Shown piece by piece: positions 48,330 through 58,165 of a stretch of DNA of 64,000 bases (position 1 is its first letter; each line of letters begins with the position of its first letter). The translations under genes were made by a program, and so were the position numbers. The notes under the pieces were generated by a model. The model saw only the letters and a list, made by a program, of their open reading frames with translations, searched no databases and was not told the origin of the DNA. The stretch is from NCBI RefSeq assembly GCF_014132355.1, contig NZ_BLZO01000091.1, forward strand, positions 186,001 to 250,000. Direction: 5' to 3'. The DNA comes from Okeania sp. KiyG1 (GTDB lineage Bacteria; Cyanobacteriota; Cyanobacteriia; Cyanobacteriales; Microcoleaceae).

Positions 48330-49412
48330 ATGTCTAATCAACTTCTAATCAATCTATCAGTATTAATCCCACAACCAACAGGAATATCCATCTACGCAAA
48401 TAACATCCTGCCGCAACTTCAACAACTCAATCCTACTCTGTTAGTTGCTAATAATATTCCCAATTTTAACTGCCATCTAATCCCTAACAATATGACACCA
48501 GCTCAGGGAACTAAAGGTCATTTACGACGATTATTATGGACTCAATTTCAACTATCAAAAATCTATAAAAAATTACAAGCAAATCTACTTTTTTCTCCCC
48601 TTCCAGAAGCACCATTATATTCTCAGTGTCGTTATATAGTAATGGCTCACGATTTAATTCCTTTACGTTTTCCTAAACCTGGTTCTCGCTTAACTGCTTA
48701 TTTCAAATATTATATTCCCCAAGTATTAAGTCAGGCAGAACATATTATTTGTAATTCTCAAGCTACGGCAACAGATATTACTGATTTTTTCCAAATACCA
48801 CCTCAAAAAATTACGCCTATTCCTTTAGGTTATGATTCTCAAAGATTCCGATTTTTAGACTTACCCACAAAAAATTACTTTCTTTATCTCGGTCGCCACG
48901 ACCATTATAAAAATCTGCATCGGTTAATAGAAGCATTTGCTAAATTGCCTAATTTTTCCGAGTATGAATTATGGTTTGCCGGACCTACAGATAATACCTA
49001 TACACCAACATTAAAAACTCAAATCAAAGAATTAGGTTTAACAAAATTAGTCAAATTTCTTGACTATGTTCCTGATTCAGAATTACCCAAAATAATAAAT
49101 CAGGCGATCGCTCTGGTTTTTCCTAGTCTGTGGGAAGGGTTTGGTTTTCCAGTATTGGAAGCAATGGCGTGTGGTACTCCAGTTATTACTTCTAATATTT
49201 CATCCCTGCCAGAAGTTGCTGGAGATGCAGCTATTTTAGTTAACCCGAAAAATGTGGGAGAAATAACAGATGCGATGAATATTATTGCTAAAGATGGGGG
49301 AGAGCGATCGCGCCTCTCAACCTTAAGTTTAGGTAGAGCTAGAGAGTTTAGTTGGAAACAAACTGGTTTAGCTACTAGGCAGATAATTCTGAATTATCTG
49401 ATTAAGGTTTAA
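48330..49412 (+). CDS. Family 4 glycosyltransferase (GT-B fold)
   Basis: 360 residues. The N-terminal Rossmann half begins with QPTGISIYANNILPQL, typical of mannosyl/glucosyl transferases of the GT4 group, with VMAHDLIPLRFP in the middle. The C-terminal half has YLGRHDHYKNLHRLIEAF and the donor-binding E(x7)E motif in FPSLWEGFGFPVLEAMACGTPV. It is cytosolic or membrane-associated and adds a hexose from an NDP-sugar to a glycan or lipid. With the GT2 gene just upstream it may form a small glycan-assembly pair, separated by a repeat cluster. Confidence 0.85.
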   Translation: MSNQLLINLSVLIPQPTGISIYANNILPQLQQLNPTLLVANNIPNFNCHLIPNNMTPAQGTKGHLRRLLWTQFQLSKIYKKLQANLLFSPLPEAPLYSQCRYIVMAHDLIPLRFPKPGSRLTAYFKYYIPQVLSQAEHIICNSQATATDITDFFQIPPQKITPIPLGYDSQRFRFLDLPTKNYFLYLGRHDHYKNLHRLIEAFAKLPNFSEYELWFAGPTDNTYTPTLKTQIKELGLTKLVKFLDYVPDSELPKIINQAIALVFPSLWEGFGFPVLEAMACGTPVITSNISSLPEVAGDAAILVNPKNVGEITDAMNIIAKDGGERSRLSTLSLGRAREFSWKQTGLATRQIILNYLIKV

Positions 49413-49543
49413 ATAATTAGGGCGATCGCTCCTTTTTGATTTGGGAATTTAAATTAACTGTGAATTGCTAACATTAAAACCCCAGTTATTGAAGTTCAAC
49501 CAATGGTTATATAATACTTGTTAACCATTAAAATTGATTACAA

Positions 49544-49936
49544 TTACTCGTACTTCAAAGTGCCATCAATATTAGCAATGTGCTCGTCTAGATTGATTCC
49601 AGCTGGTACCCATACCTGATCGCGTGTTTTACACTCACCAACTAGAAAACTAGGGCCAGACAATTGAGTATAGCGACAAGTCTGAATAAAGTTGCCTGGT
49701 TGCCACATGAGACTTCCATCAACATTTTCTATGTATGGATTCAAGTTTATCTGTGTTGGATTTAGGTAACCACTAATAGTCCTGCAAGTTGAAAACAGAG
49801 TTGAACCACTAATGCCAGAGTCGTAGCAACTTTGGCTAAAATCACCCAAGGCCCAAGCTTGGTTAGCGAACATACCGAAGGACATTGCAACAGTAAATAT
49901 GAAGGCAACTACAGCCTTAAAGAATCCATTTTTCAT
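49544..49936 (-). CDS. Cyanovirin-N homologue with signal peptide
   Basis: The start is ATG 49936: it gives a clean signal peptide (KNGFFKAVVAFIFTVAMSF..., cleavage near WA-LGDFSQ); a 13-codon upstream extension is unlikely. The mature part is exactly 101 residues, the length of cyanovirin-N, and begins LGDFSQSCYD and ends HIANIDGTLKYE. Cysteines at mature positions 8, 22, 58 and 73 match the two disulfides. The internal two-fold repeat is visible (IENVDGSLMWQ and IANIDGTLKYE). By my alignment from memory about two thirds of residues are identical to Nostoc cyanovirin-N. It is expected to bind high-mannose glycans outside the cell; the natural role is unknown. Confidence 0.93.
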   Translation of the reverse strand: MKNGFFKAVVAFIFTVAMSFGMFANQAWALGDFSQSCYDSGISGSTLFSTCRTISGYLNPTQINLNPYIENVDGSLMWQPGNFIQTCRYTQLSGPSFLVGECKTRDQVWVPAGINLDEHIANIDGTLKYE

Positions 49937-50071
49937 GACAATTAAGTTTTCTTTCTGAACTAGGGTAAATAACAAAGGTTTGCCAGATTACCTTGATTTA
50001 GGATTATCTGGTTTGATCTTGAGGTTCCTTTTAAGTTCCTCTGCAATTAAGACGATCTAGGAGGGCAGTTT

Positions 50072-50236
50072 ATGATTTTTTTTTTAGGCGCTTTTCTACT
50101 AATAGTTACAGACTTCGGATTGATATTATCTGGCAAGATTTCATAAGTTTTTACCCATCCAATTCTTGGTAGTTTAATATGATTAAAGCCTACCGATATT
50201 GAGCCATCTAAAGTAAAGCTATCTTCCGTTCTTAGA
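50072..50236 (-). pseudogene. Internal fragment of a TnpB gene
   Basis: A minus-strand remnant matching the segment GSISVGFNxIKLPRIGWVKT then YEILPDNINPKSVTISRK of the neighbouring TnpB at 50335-51513, cut off on both sides. It is therefore a partial second copy, duplicated or from another insertion. Confidence 0.7.
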
Positions 50237-50334
50237 AACCTATGATAATCTATAGAAATCTATGATTATCTGTTCTATTCCTGTTTCTATCTGGCAACGT
50301 CGGCGTTATCCAGTCCACAGGCTGTCACGGCCGT

Positions 50335-51513
50335 TCGCGCTAGCGTTGCGGAGCAAACTGACCGCCATAGCTAAATTTAACGCTGCATTCAAGTCTCGTT
50401 CGCGCTAGCGTTGCGGAGCAATCGCAACTAAAATTGCAGTGTTCGCAATTGAAAACGCGCTCTGATAAAAACAGAGACTCTTTAACAGTTCCACACCTAC
50501 TGCAAGTTTTAGAACTAGGAAACCATCTATCCACAATGGTGAGTTGAGAACCATATAACTCACACTTGTACTCTAACTGTCTGCGAAACTCGTAAAAACC
50601 CATATCTGCAACAGCCTTAGCTAGCTTGTGATTTGACATCATTCCTGATACATTTAGGTCTTCACCCACCCCTCTAGCTCCCTCCCGGGAGGATGGGGTG
50701 GGTTGTGGTTTTTAGCCAAGTAAGTAGTAAGTTTATGCAATGTATCTTTTCTGATATTAGCTATTTTGCTATGCAATTGAGCTATCTTAAGTTGCGCTTT
50801 TTTCCAGTTGTTAGAGAACTTGGTTTTATGTCGGTTCAGGTATTGCAGTCGGGATAGTTTAGCTTCTAACTTTTTGCATATGTTTACCACCATCGAATAC
50901 TTCACCTGTTGACAATGTTGCCAAAGTTTTAACTCCTAAGTCTACACCAACTACATCTACTGATTTTTCAATGTTTTGAGATTCTCTTTCTACTTTAAAG
51001 CTGACAAACCAACGATTAGCTTTTCTACTAATGGTTACAGACTTGGGATTGATATTATCTGGTAATATTTCATGCATTTTTCACCCATCCAATTCGGGGT
51101 AATTTAATTTGATTAAAACCTACCGAGATTGAGCCATCTAGAGTGTTTGCGTAGCATTCCGCAGGAAAACTATCGTCTCTACCTTTTTTCTTGAATTTAG
51201 GTTGATCAGACACTTTGCTAAAGCAACGTTTCCAAGCATTTGATAAATACCTCAAAGCATATTGAGGCGCTGTTTTAGAGACTTCATAATACCAATAGTT
51301 ATTCGGTTTAACCATTGCCACCAAAAGTTTATGCAGGTCGATTGCGGTAGGAAATTTCAGTTTACCTGAAGGATTATTTGAATTGTGATCGAGAATGTTC
51401 CTAGTTAACCATAGTCCCCAATTATAGGCATGACGGGCTACACCAGCGTGTTTAGCCAGCAATGTTTTTTGCCCTTTTGTGGGGTGTAACTCAGTTTTGA
51501 ATCCAAGTAGCAT
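50335..51513 (-). pseudogene. TnpB (IS200/IS605 family) riddled with small repeat insertions
   Basis: It starts at ATG 51513 (MLLGFKTELHPTKGQKTLLAKHAG). RuvC-I is VVGVDLGVKTLATLSTG, RuvC-II EDLNVSGMM and the zinc finger CSRCG/CEHCN. Insertions: about 21 bp at 51145-51165 adding PAECYAN in frame inside DDSF-TLDGS; a GC-rich palindrome at 50664-50703 after LAKNH, replacing GHVVI; and 22 bp at 50399-50420 inside RuvC-III, splitting CD from RDLNAALN, with an identical 22-mer at 50334-50355. A frameshift near 50.87-51.07 kb also divides it. Dead. Confidence 0.85.
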
Positions 51514-51563
51514 AAACAGATAATCCCAGATTTTTATAGATAATACCAGATTTTAGCCAACAG

Positions 51564-52898
51564 TTACAAGCCCCCTGTATCCGTCAACGACCTATGCCAA
51601 ATCTGAATATCCTTCAATGAACTCCGAACATTCAGGAAAAGTTTCATCTCTCCCATTAACCGAGAGCTTAACCAATATTTAGTATTATCCCCTGTCAAAC
51701 TCTGCCACATAACATACGGTTTCAACCATCGCGATCGCTTCCTTGATAAGCAACAGGGAAAATATTTTTTCTGGTGACTTTTGTTTACAGTTGATAGGCA
51801 ACAGGCAACAGACAACAAGGAAGCAATTTTTTCAGATCGTGGGTGGTGCAAAAAAAAACTTTTCTGATCACCTTTGCTTACTGTTCTATAGAATGGTTGA
51901 ATAAAATTATTGATTTTCTGGATATCTCTATTATCCTTTGACACCACCAAACTTTGGACACGCCCATCTTTTTCTGCCTCAACTACCTCTTCTGGTGATG
52001 GGGTGATGTGGGTGATGGGGTGATGGGGTGATGTGGGTGATGGGGTGATGGGGTGATGGGGTGATGTGGGTGATGGGGTGATGGGGTGATGGGGTGATGT
52101 AGGTGATGGGGTGATGGGGTGATGGGATGATGTGGGTGATGGGGTGATGGGGTGATGGGGTGATGGATAAATAGAATGGCCATCAAATGTAGGGCAATCG
52201 CCTTGCAATTGTTTCGTCCCTATCTCTAACCCTTTCCTTTCTTCCGACTCAATTCTCTGCTGCTTTTCCCCATATTTCCTTTGGGTAGACAACTTCCGAC
52301 CCACCCCTGCCGTAACACTTACTTTCTTCCCCGTCCCTAGAAAATAGTTGCTCAACTTCTCTTTGAGCTTTTTCTTGGCCACATATATCCGCCTGGATAC
52401 ATTGTTGTAAGATATCCCTTGCCGTTCCGCAATTTCTATATGGGAAAGCTCTTCGTAAAAATGTAAAATAAAAGTCTCCCGTAACGTTTCCGATAAATCA
52501 GCGATCGCCCGTCGAATCTCAATAGACTTCTCCTCTCTCTCCAGACAACTCTCCGGCGACTCCACCGAAGACGCAATACCCATCTCATCTGTCTCGCCCA
52601 CTAATTCAATACTTTCAACACCTGTAGCGCCTCGAGAACGTTCTCGAATAATATCAATACAAAGATTGCGAGTCAGCTTGATGGACCAGGCCCTAAAATT
52701 AGTAATTTTCCCCTCAAACTTTTGCACCTTTTCCCAAGCTTTTAGCGTCGCCCGACTCAGAGCATCCTCCGCATCTGTTCGGTTAGAATTCATTAACCTG
52801 AGACAGCACTGATAAAGTATGTCTTGATGTTCAGTCCATTGCTCCCAAAACTGATAAACCAGACCGGAATTGCCCCTCTCGGTTAAAGCAAAGTCCAT
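51564..52898 (-). CDS. ECF-type sigma factor with repeat-encoded Pro/His tail
   Basis: 444 residues, against about 190-220 for typical ECF sigma factors. Region 2 spans about 25-95 (TDAEDALSRATLKAWEKV, NFRAWSIKLTRNLCIDIIRER) and region 4 about 130-183 (LSETLRETFILHFYEELSHIEIAERQGISYNNVSRRIYVAKK). From about 244 to 302 the protein is a HHPITPSPTSP repeat read from a GATGGGGTG minisatellite (51995-52165). The 140 residues beyond look non-conserved. It would direct RNA polymerase to a stress or envelope regulon; no anti-sigma gene adjoins. The tail may be read-through of repeats rather than a selected domain. Confidence 0.8.
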   Translation of the reverse strand: MDFALTERGNSGLVYQFWEQWTEHQDILYQCCLRLMNSNRTDAEDALSRATLKAWEKVQKFEGKITNFRAWSIKLTRNLCIDIIRERSRGATGVESIELVGETDEMGIASSVESPESCLEREEKSIEIRRAIADLSETLRETFILHFYEELSHIEIAERQGISYNNVSRRIYVAKKKLKEKLSNYFLGTGKKVSVTAGVGRKLSTQRKYGEKQQRIESEERKGLEIGTKQLQGDCPTFDGHSIYPSPHHPITPSPTSSHHPITPSPTSPHHPITPSPTSPHHPITPSPTSPHHPITHITPSPEEVVEAEKDGRVQSLVVSKDNRDIQKINNFIQPFYRTVSKGDQKSFFLHHPRSEKIASLLSVACCLSTVNKSHQKKYFPCCLSRKRSRWLKPYVMWQSLTGDNTKYWLSSRLMGEMKLFLNVRSSLKDIQIWHRSLTDTGGL

Positions 52899-53426
52899 TA
52901 TATTTCTCTTCCATCTGCTGACTATCTACATAGAAAAGACGTAAGGAAATTTACCTGTATGACTCATCAAACTTCATATAAAACCTCATATAATTAGGCA
53001 CCGTTTTTAGCTATCCTCACAAGTCAAATCATTTGTCAATCTCATAAAACCTACAAATACTACTACTTTCACAAGTCGAATCATTTGTCAACCCTATAAA
53101 CTCTATATGAATATTTATTCAACAAACAATAGACAGCAAGCATTAACGAAGTCAGAAGTCAGAAGTTAGAAGTCAAATGTACAATCTGAGTCCCATCTCC
53201 CCTACTCCCCAGAGGGAGGCCAGAAGCTCCTACTTCAAAGGCCCAGGAGTAGGCTGAAAAAAAAAGCGATCGCCTCCTTCTTAGCTATGGAGCGATCGCC
53301 CTTAATTTGCCAAAATTCTCAAAATGACTGACTAGGTAAATAATTCAAAATTATGTATTCAATCCGGAAGTGCTATTCTCTTTGTTGAGAGTGAGAATAA
53401 CTTAATCTTGACGAGGAGTGAAAATT
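52899..53426. other. Divergent intergenic region with HIP1 hairpin
   Basis: No gene. Similar segments CTCATAAAACCT and ACAAGTCAAATCATTTGTCAA recur (52.98-53.10 kb). 53266-53299 is a hairpin whose arms each carry a HIP1 site (GCGATCGCCTCC and GGAGCGATCGC). GAGGAG at 53413-53418 is the ribosome binding site for glmM. Confidence 0.55.
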
Positions 53427-54887
53427 ATGGTAGCAACACCATCATTCAAACCAACTTATGGACAAAAAACCTTTAACTTATCGCCCACAGCAATAACAAC
53501 AACATTACCTTGGAATAATACCTCATTGCCCACAACACCCCTATTCGGCACAGATGGCATCCGGGGTAAAGCAGGAGAACTACTTAATGCCCCCCTAGCT
53601 CTACAAATAGGTTTTTGGGCAGGACAAGTGTTACGCGAATATTCTCAAAATCCCGGCCTTGTAATCATGGGTCAAGATACCAGAAACTCTGGCAATATGT
53701 TAGCCATGGCTCTATCAGCAGGTTTAACAGCAGCAGGATTAGAAGTTTGGAATTTAGGTTTATGCCCCACTCCTTGCGTTGCCTATCTCACAAGTGTTTC
53801 AGAAGCCATAGGTGGAGTAATGATTTCTGCTAGTCATAATCCACCCGAAGATAATGGAATAAAATTTTTTGGCTCCGATGGTACAAAGCTTTCTTCAGAA
53901 TTACAGAAACAGATAGAATCTGGAATTAGAGGAACAGCAGATTTTCCAGCCATCCACAGTAACTGGGGACAGCATTACCATCGACCAGAATTAGTCAAGG
54001 AGTACCAAGCATCTCTACATTCTCCTTTAATACCAGGACATTTCCAAGGAATGAAAATAGTTCTGGACTTGGCCTGGGGAGCAGCAGTTCATACCGCCCC
54101 AGAAGTTTTTCAGGCAATGGGGGCAGAAGTTATTTGCTTACATGACCAACCAAACGGCGATCGTATTAATGTCAACTGTGGTTCGACCCACCTACATCAT
54201 CTCCAGCAAGCAGTAGTAGAAAACAAAGCTGATATAGGATTTGCCTTTGATGGAGATGCTGACCGAGTATTAGCAGTAGATTCTCAAGGTCGTTCTATTG
54301 ATGGAGATTATATACTCTACTTCTGGGGTCAAAGCTTAAGTCAAGCTGGCTTACTACCAAACAATTTGATTGTCACTACAGTTATGGCCAATTTAGGATT
54401 TGAACGTGCTTGGCACAAACAGGGTGGACAAATATTAAGGACAAAAGTAGGAGACCAATATGTTCATGCAGAAATGCAGCGGACGGGTTCAATGTTAGGA
54501 GGGGAACAATCAGGACATATTCTCTGTCCTCACTATGGCATTTCAGGAGATGGTCTTATGACGGCCTTACATTTAGCAACCCTAGTCAAAAATTCTGGAG
54601 TCTCCCTAGGAGAATTAGTAGACCAAAGCTTCCAGACATATCCTCAACTGCTCCAAAATGTCCGGGTTGAAGACCGCGATCGCCGAGCCAACTGGCAAAA
54701 GTGCGAAGCATTAGTCAGAGCTATAGACGAAGCAGAAATAGCTTTAGCAGATGTAGGGCGGGTTTTAGTCCGAGCCTCTGGCACAGAACCACTAATTAGA
54801 GTTATGGTAGAGGCAATTAATGCTGAACTTGCAAGCTACTGGACAGAGAACTTAGTCTTAGCAGTCCAGCAACATCTCAGGAATTGA
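53427..54887 (+). CDS. glmM: Phosphoglucosamine mutase
   Basis: 486 residues from ATG 53427, nine bases after GAGGAG; a GTG three codons earlier overlaps that site. All alpha-D-phosphohexomutase motifs are present: [13 protein letters not shown] near 39-51, the phosphoserine loop [17 protein letters not shown] (Ser136), the metal loop [12 protein letters not shown] near 274, the sugar loop GGEQSGH, and the phosphate site [15 protein letters not shown] near the C terminus. It converts glucosamine-6-phosphate to glucosamine-1-phosphate for UDP-GlcNAc, feeding peptidoglycan and surface glycans. The first 35 residues are an unusual low-homology extension. Phosphomannomutase activity cannot be excluded by sequence alone. 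Confidence 0.88.
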   Translation: MVATPSFKPTYGQKTFNLSPTAITTTLPWNNTSLPTTPLFGTDGIRGKAGELLNAPLALQIGFWAGQVLREYSQNPGLVIMGQDTRNSGNMLAMALSAGLTAAGLEVWNLGLCPTPCVAYLTSVSEAIGGVMISASHNPPEDNGIKFFGSDGTKLSSELQKQIESGIRGTADFPAIHSNWGQHYHRPELVKEYQASLHSPLIPGHFQGMKIVLDLAWGAAVHTAPEVFQAMGAEVICLHDQPNGDRINVNCGSTHLHHLQQAVVENKADIGFAFDGDADRVLAVDSQGRSIDGDYILYFWGQSLSQAGLLPNNLIVTTVMANLGFERAWHKQGGQILRTKVGDQYVHAEMQRTGSMLGGEQSGHILCPHYGISGDGLMTALHLATLVKNSGVSLGELVDQSFQTYPQLLQNVRVEDRDRRANWQKCEALVRAIDEAEIALADVGRVLVRASGTEPLIRVMVEAINAELASYWTENLVLAVQQHLRN

Positions 54888-55295
54888 GAATTTAGAATGC
54901 AGAATGTAGAATTAACAAGAATTGAGAATTTAGAATGCAGAATACAGAATTAACGAGAATTTAGAATGCAGAATACAGAATTAACGAGAATTTAGAATGC
55001 AGAATGCAGAATTAACGAGAATTTAGAATGCAGAATGCAGAATGCAGAATTAACGAGAATTTAGAATGCAGAATGCAGAATGCAGAATTAACGAGAATTT
55101 AGAATGCAGAATGCAGAATGCAGAATTATTAAATTAAGAAATTAACAAGTTAACCATTATTTTTTAATTCTCAATTCTCAATTCTCAATTCATATAGACA
55201 ATTGTTGAATTCTAAATTCTAAATTCTAAATTCTAAATTCTAAATTCTAAATTCTAAATTCTAAATTCTAAATTCTAAATTCTAAATTTATCAGA
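54888..55295. repeat. Two blocks of short tandem repeats
   Basis: 54888-55130: repeated GAATTTAGAATGCAGAATGC blocks with TTAACGA between them. 55204-55285: about ten copies of a TTCTAAA-TTC decamer. No gene is seen. The second block ends just before the hpsL start, so it lies in its leader. Confidence 0.9.
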
Positions 55296-56926
55296 ATGCC
55301 GACAAAACAAAAGTCTAAAAAAAAATCAAAAAGCAAATCAAAAAAGAAAGGCAAACCTGCTGCTCCTCCCATTAGCAAAAAGGAATTAGCTGCCAGAAAG
55401 CGTCAAAGAGCTAAACAAATTCAGCAGGCTATTGGTGCTCTTGTTACTTATGGTGGTCTTGGTCTTGTTATTGGTATAACGTTATATTTCGTAGCGGAAC
55501 CAAAAATAGCCCTTGCTGGTGGTGGTGGTGTGGCAGTTTTAGGTCTTTCCTTTAAATATCCAATGTTGGGGCTTTGGGGATTTATGATTTATATGCCCTT
55601 TGCTGGCACCGTGACTTACTGGATCGGTGGAGGAAGTCCCATATTTCAGTTAGCTAAAGATGGCTTTTTTATTCCTGCAATGATTGGCATTGGTATGTGG
55701 TGCAAGCAGACAGGAAATCCATTCATCATTCCCAAGGCACTAAAAAAATCCCTTATACATTTTATTGGGCTTTTGTCTGCTCACTCTACTATTGGTTAAT
55801 GGTGCTCAACAGCTTGACCCACCCAGACCAGGGGATAAGCCTATTTTGATGGGAATATTGGGACTCAAAGCACTTATTGGTTACCTACCTTTAATTACAG
55901 GTGCTTATTATAAGCTCAAAACCAAAAAAAGAATTACTACTTGCTGCCCGTCTTACGCTAATTCTAGCTATTATCTGTTGTTTATTGGGTATAGTACAGT
56001 ACCAATTCTTGAGTTCAGGTAAGTGTGTTGGTACTCGTGGTAAAACCGGAGATGAATTATTTAGGGCAAGCCTTGAAGCTAAATGTTTAGTAGGAGGCGC
56101 TCTACTATTTAGCCCCGACCAAGGTACAATTCGTTTACCTGGTACTTTTGTTGCACCTTGGCAGTGGGGATGGTTCTTGATTTCTAATGCTGCCTTTACC
56201 TTTGCAGTTGCTTTTAGTGACCCCTCTCCTCTGTGGCGGATAGGAGGTTTATTTGGAATGGCAGTAGTTTTTGTTAATGCAGCTATTAGCGGTCAAAGAA
56301 TTGCTCTAGCTCTAGTTCCCACAGTAACTATAATTCTTCTGGTGCTGACAGGTCAGATCGCTAACCTCAAAAAGTTTCTTCCCATTGGTATTGGACTCGG
56401 CGTTGTCCTCGGAGGAGCAATAGTATCCAATCCCGCAGTTGTTCAACAACGGATAGATAGTTTTGTGAGTCGTTGGAATGCCTCACCACCAACTGCTTTT
56501 ATTAGTCAACAATTTGAGGAGTCTAACCATGGACAAGATGGATTTTTTGGCAATGGGTTAGGGCGAGCGACCAACGCAGCCCGAGCTTTTGGTAAAACTA
56601 GGTTAATTGAGACTTATTATCCTAAGTTAATTTACGAAATAGGGCCGATAGGTACAATTGCAATGTTACTCTTAGTAACAGTTATTACTTTTACTGGTTT
56701 CAAAGCTTATCGCTCTGTTAAGGACAAGAGTCTACGAAGTTATGGTGCTAGCTATTGGGTTTTTGTTTTGATTATTAGCTACAACACTTATTACTATCCT
56801 CTAGATGTAGACCCAGTTGCGGTTTATTACTGGTATTTTGCTGGGGTAGTTCTGAGGTTGCCAGCAATTGATAAACAAGAGCAAGCAAGAATTAAAGCGG
56901 AAGAAGAAATGGAAAATAGTAAATAA
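55296..56926 (+). CDS. hpsL: HpsL-like hormogonium polysaccharide membrane protein, two A-run frameshifts
   Basis: Three overlapping frames are one protein of about 540 residues. The breaks are at A7 runs 55742-55748 and 55924-55930; reading A6 at each joins IPKALKNPLYILLGF and KLKTKKELLLAARLTL. A highly basic Lys/Ser N terminus (1-50) is followed by about ten membrane helices, with MYMPFAGTVTYWIGGG-type and GQRIALALVPT segments as in O-antigen ligase/Wzy-like proteins. It is a probable polymerase or ligase for secreted polysaccharide. The gene order HpsL, HpsN-like GT2, then a GT4 supports the name. The call rests on topology, context and remembered family features. Confidence 0.65.
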
Positions 56927-56937
56927 GAAGGAGAAAA

Positions 56938-57948
56938 ATGAACGCACAATCTCTAAACGAAGAAAACCAACAATTAACTATTCCTATTTCTGTTGTCATT
57001 CCTACCTATAACCGGGAAGAAGCTCTGGTAGATACGATCGCTGATGTTATTGAACAAGACTATCCGAATTTTGAAGTTTTGGTAGTGGACCAGACTGCTA
57101 CTCATAAACCAGAGACTCAAGCTTATTTAGAAGAACAAGCAAGTGCTGGAAAAATTAAATTGTTCCGTCTGACTTGGGCGAGTTTACCAGGAGCAAGGAA
57201 TTATGCAGTCAGACATTGTAGTGGCGAAATAATTATTTTTATTGATGATGATGTACGCTTGGAAAAAGGATTTTTGGCTGCCCATGCTCGTAACTATGTC
57301 GATCGCACAGAGATAGGTGCAGTGGCGGGACGAGTATTCGATCGCATGAAATTAGGAGATTCTGGTGGAGAGTTAGAAATAGAAGATTTGCCCCCTGAAG
57401 CTTCAGACCCTGGTATTGCTTGGTATCATATCGATCTGGTACATACAGTTAAGCCTCAACGAGTGATATCAGCTAGAGGCTGTAATATGTCTTATCGCCG
57501 AGAGATTTTTACTAAGTATGGTCTTAGTTTTGATGAGCGGTTTCGGGGTAGTGCTGTACGCGAAGAGTCAGATTTTTGTTTGAGGTTACGACAAACTGGT
57601 TATCAAATTTGGTTTGACCCAGAAGCTTCTTTAGTTCACTTGGGTGAAGAAAGTGGGGGTTGCCATGATATTTCAACGCGATCGCTCAAATATCAAGTTA
57701 CTTTTTATCACAATCACTTTTTCATGGGATTAAAAAATCTTACTCCTACTCAATGTGCGCGTTTCTTTGCCAAATTATTTGATTGTCATGTATTGGGGAA
57801 CCCTCCTTGCTATAAAAGTGGCTCCCCTATCAAAATAATTACCCGTGGAGGTTTCTATACTCTTGGTTTTTTGAGTGCTGTTCAAACAAGGGTTAAATCT
57901 ATTTGGGATGACGGGCAAATTTATACAAAGAAAGCCAAAATTGAATAA
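56938..57948 (+). CDS. hpsN: HpsN-like family 2 glycosyltransferase
   Basis: 336 residues; ATG 56938 follows GAAGGAG and lies 11 bases after the hpsL stop, so the two are co-transcribed. The GT-A fold shows ISVVIPTYNREEALVDTI near the N terminus, the DXD-type site IIFIDDDVRLEKG (Asp103-105), GARNYAVRHCSG before it, and the acceptor-side ARGCNMSYRREIF with EESDFCLRLRQTG. It has no membrane helix beyond a weak C-terminal segment. It likely adds one sugar of the hormogonium slime polysaccharide that supports gliding; the sugar is unknown. The family call is good, the Hps assignment inferred from the operon. Confidence 0.8.
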   Translation: MNAQSLNEENQQLTIPISVVIPTYNREEALVDTIADVIEQDYPNFEVLVVDQTATHKPETQAYLEEQASAGKIKLFRLTWASLPGARNYAVRHCSGEIIIFIDDDVRLEKGFLAAHARNYVDRTEIGAVAGRVFDRMKLGDSGGELEIEDLPPEASDPGIAWYHIDLVHTVKPQRVISARGCNMSYRREIFTKYGLSFDERFRGSAVREESDFCLRLRQTGYQIWFDPEASLVHLGEESGGCHDISTRSLKYQVTFYHNHFFMGLKNLTPTQCARFFAKLFDCHVLGNPPCYKSGSPIKIITRGGFYTLGFLSAVQTRVKSIWDDGQIYTKKAKIE

Positions 57949-58165
57949 ATTCAAAAGTCAAAAGTCAAAAGTCAAAAGTAAGAAGGTAATAATTCAAAAG
58001 TCAAAAGTCAAAAGTCAAAAGTAAGAAGGTAATAATTCAAAAGTCAAAAGTCAAAAGTCAAAAGTAAGAATTAAAGAAAATCAAAAGTCAAAAGTAAGGA
58101 TTAAAAAAGTTACAAGTTAAAAGAAAGTCAAAAGTCAAAAGTAAGAATTAAAGAAAGTTACAAGT
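57949..58165. repeat. Heptamer short tandem repeats (AAAAGTC)
   Basis: Three near-identical blocks of CAAAAGT heptamers followed by AAGAAGGTAATAATT or AAGAATTAAAGAAA. They lie between hpsN and the Rpn-type gene. Confidence 0.9.

Noticed and set aside
51983-52186. Separate 67-codon Pro/His repeat ORF
   Set aside because: It is another frame of the same minisatellite inside the sigma-factor gene; the in-frame reading belongs to the sigma factor.
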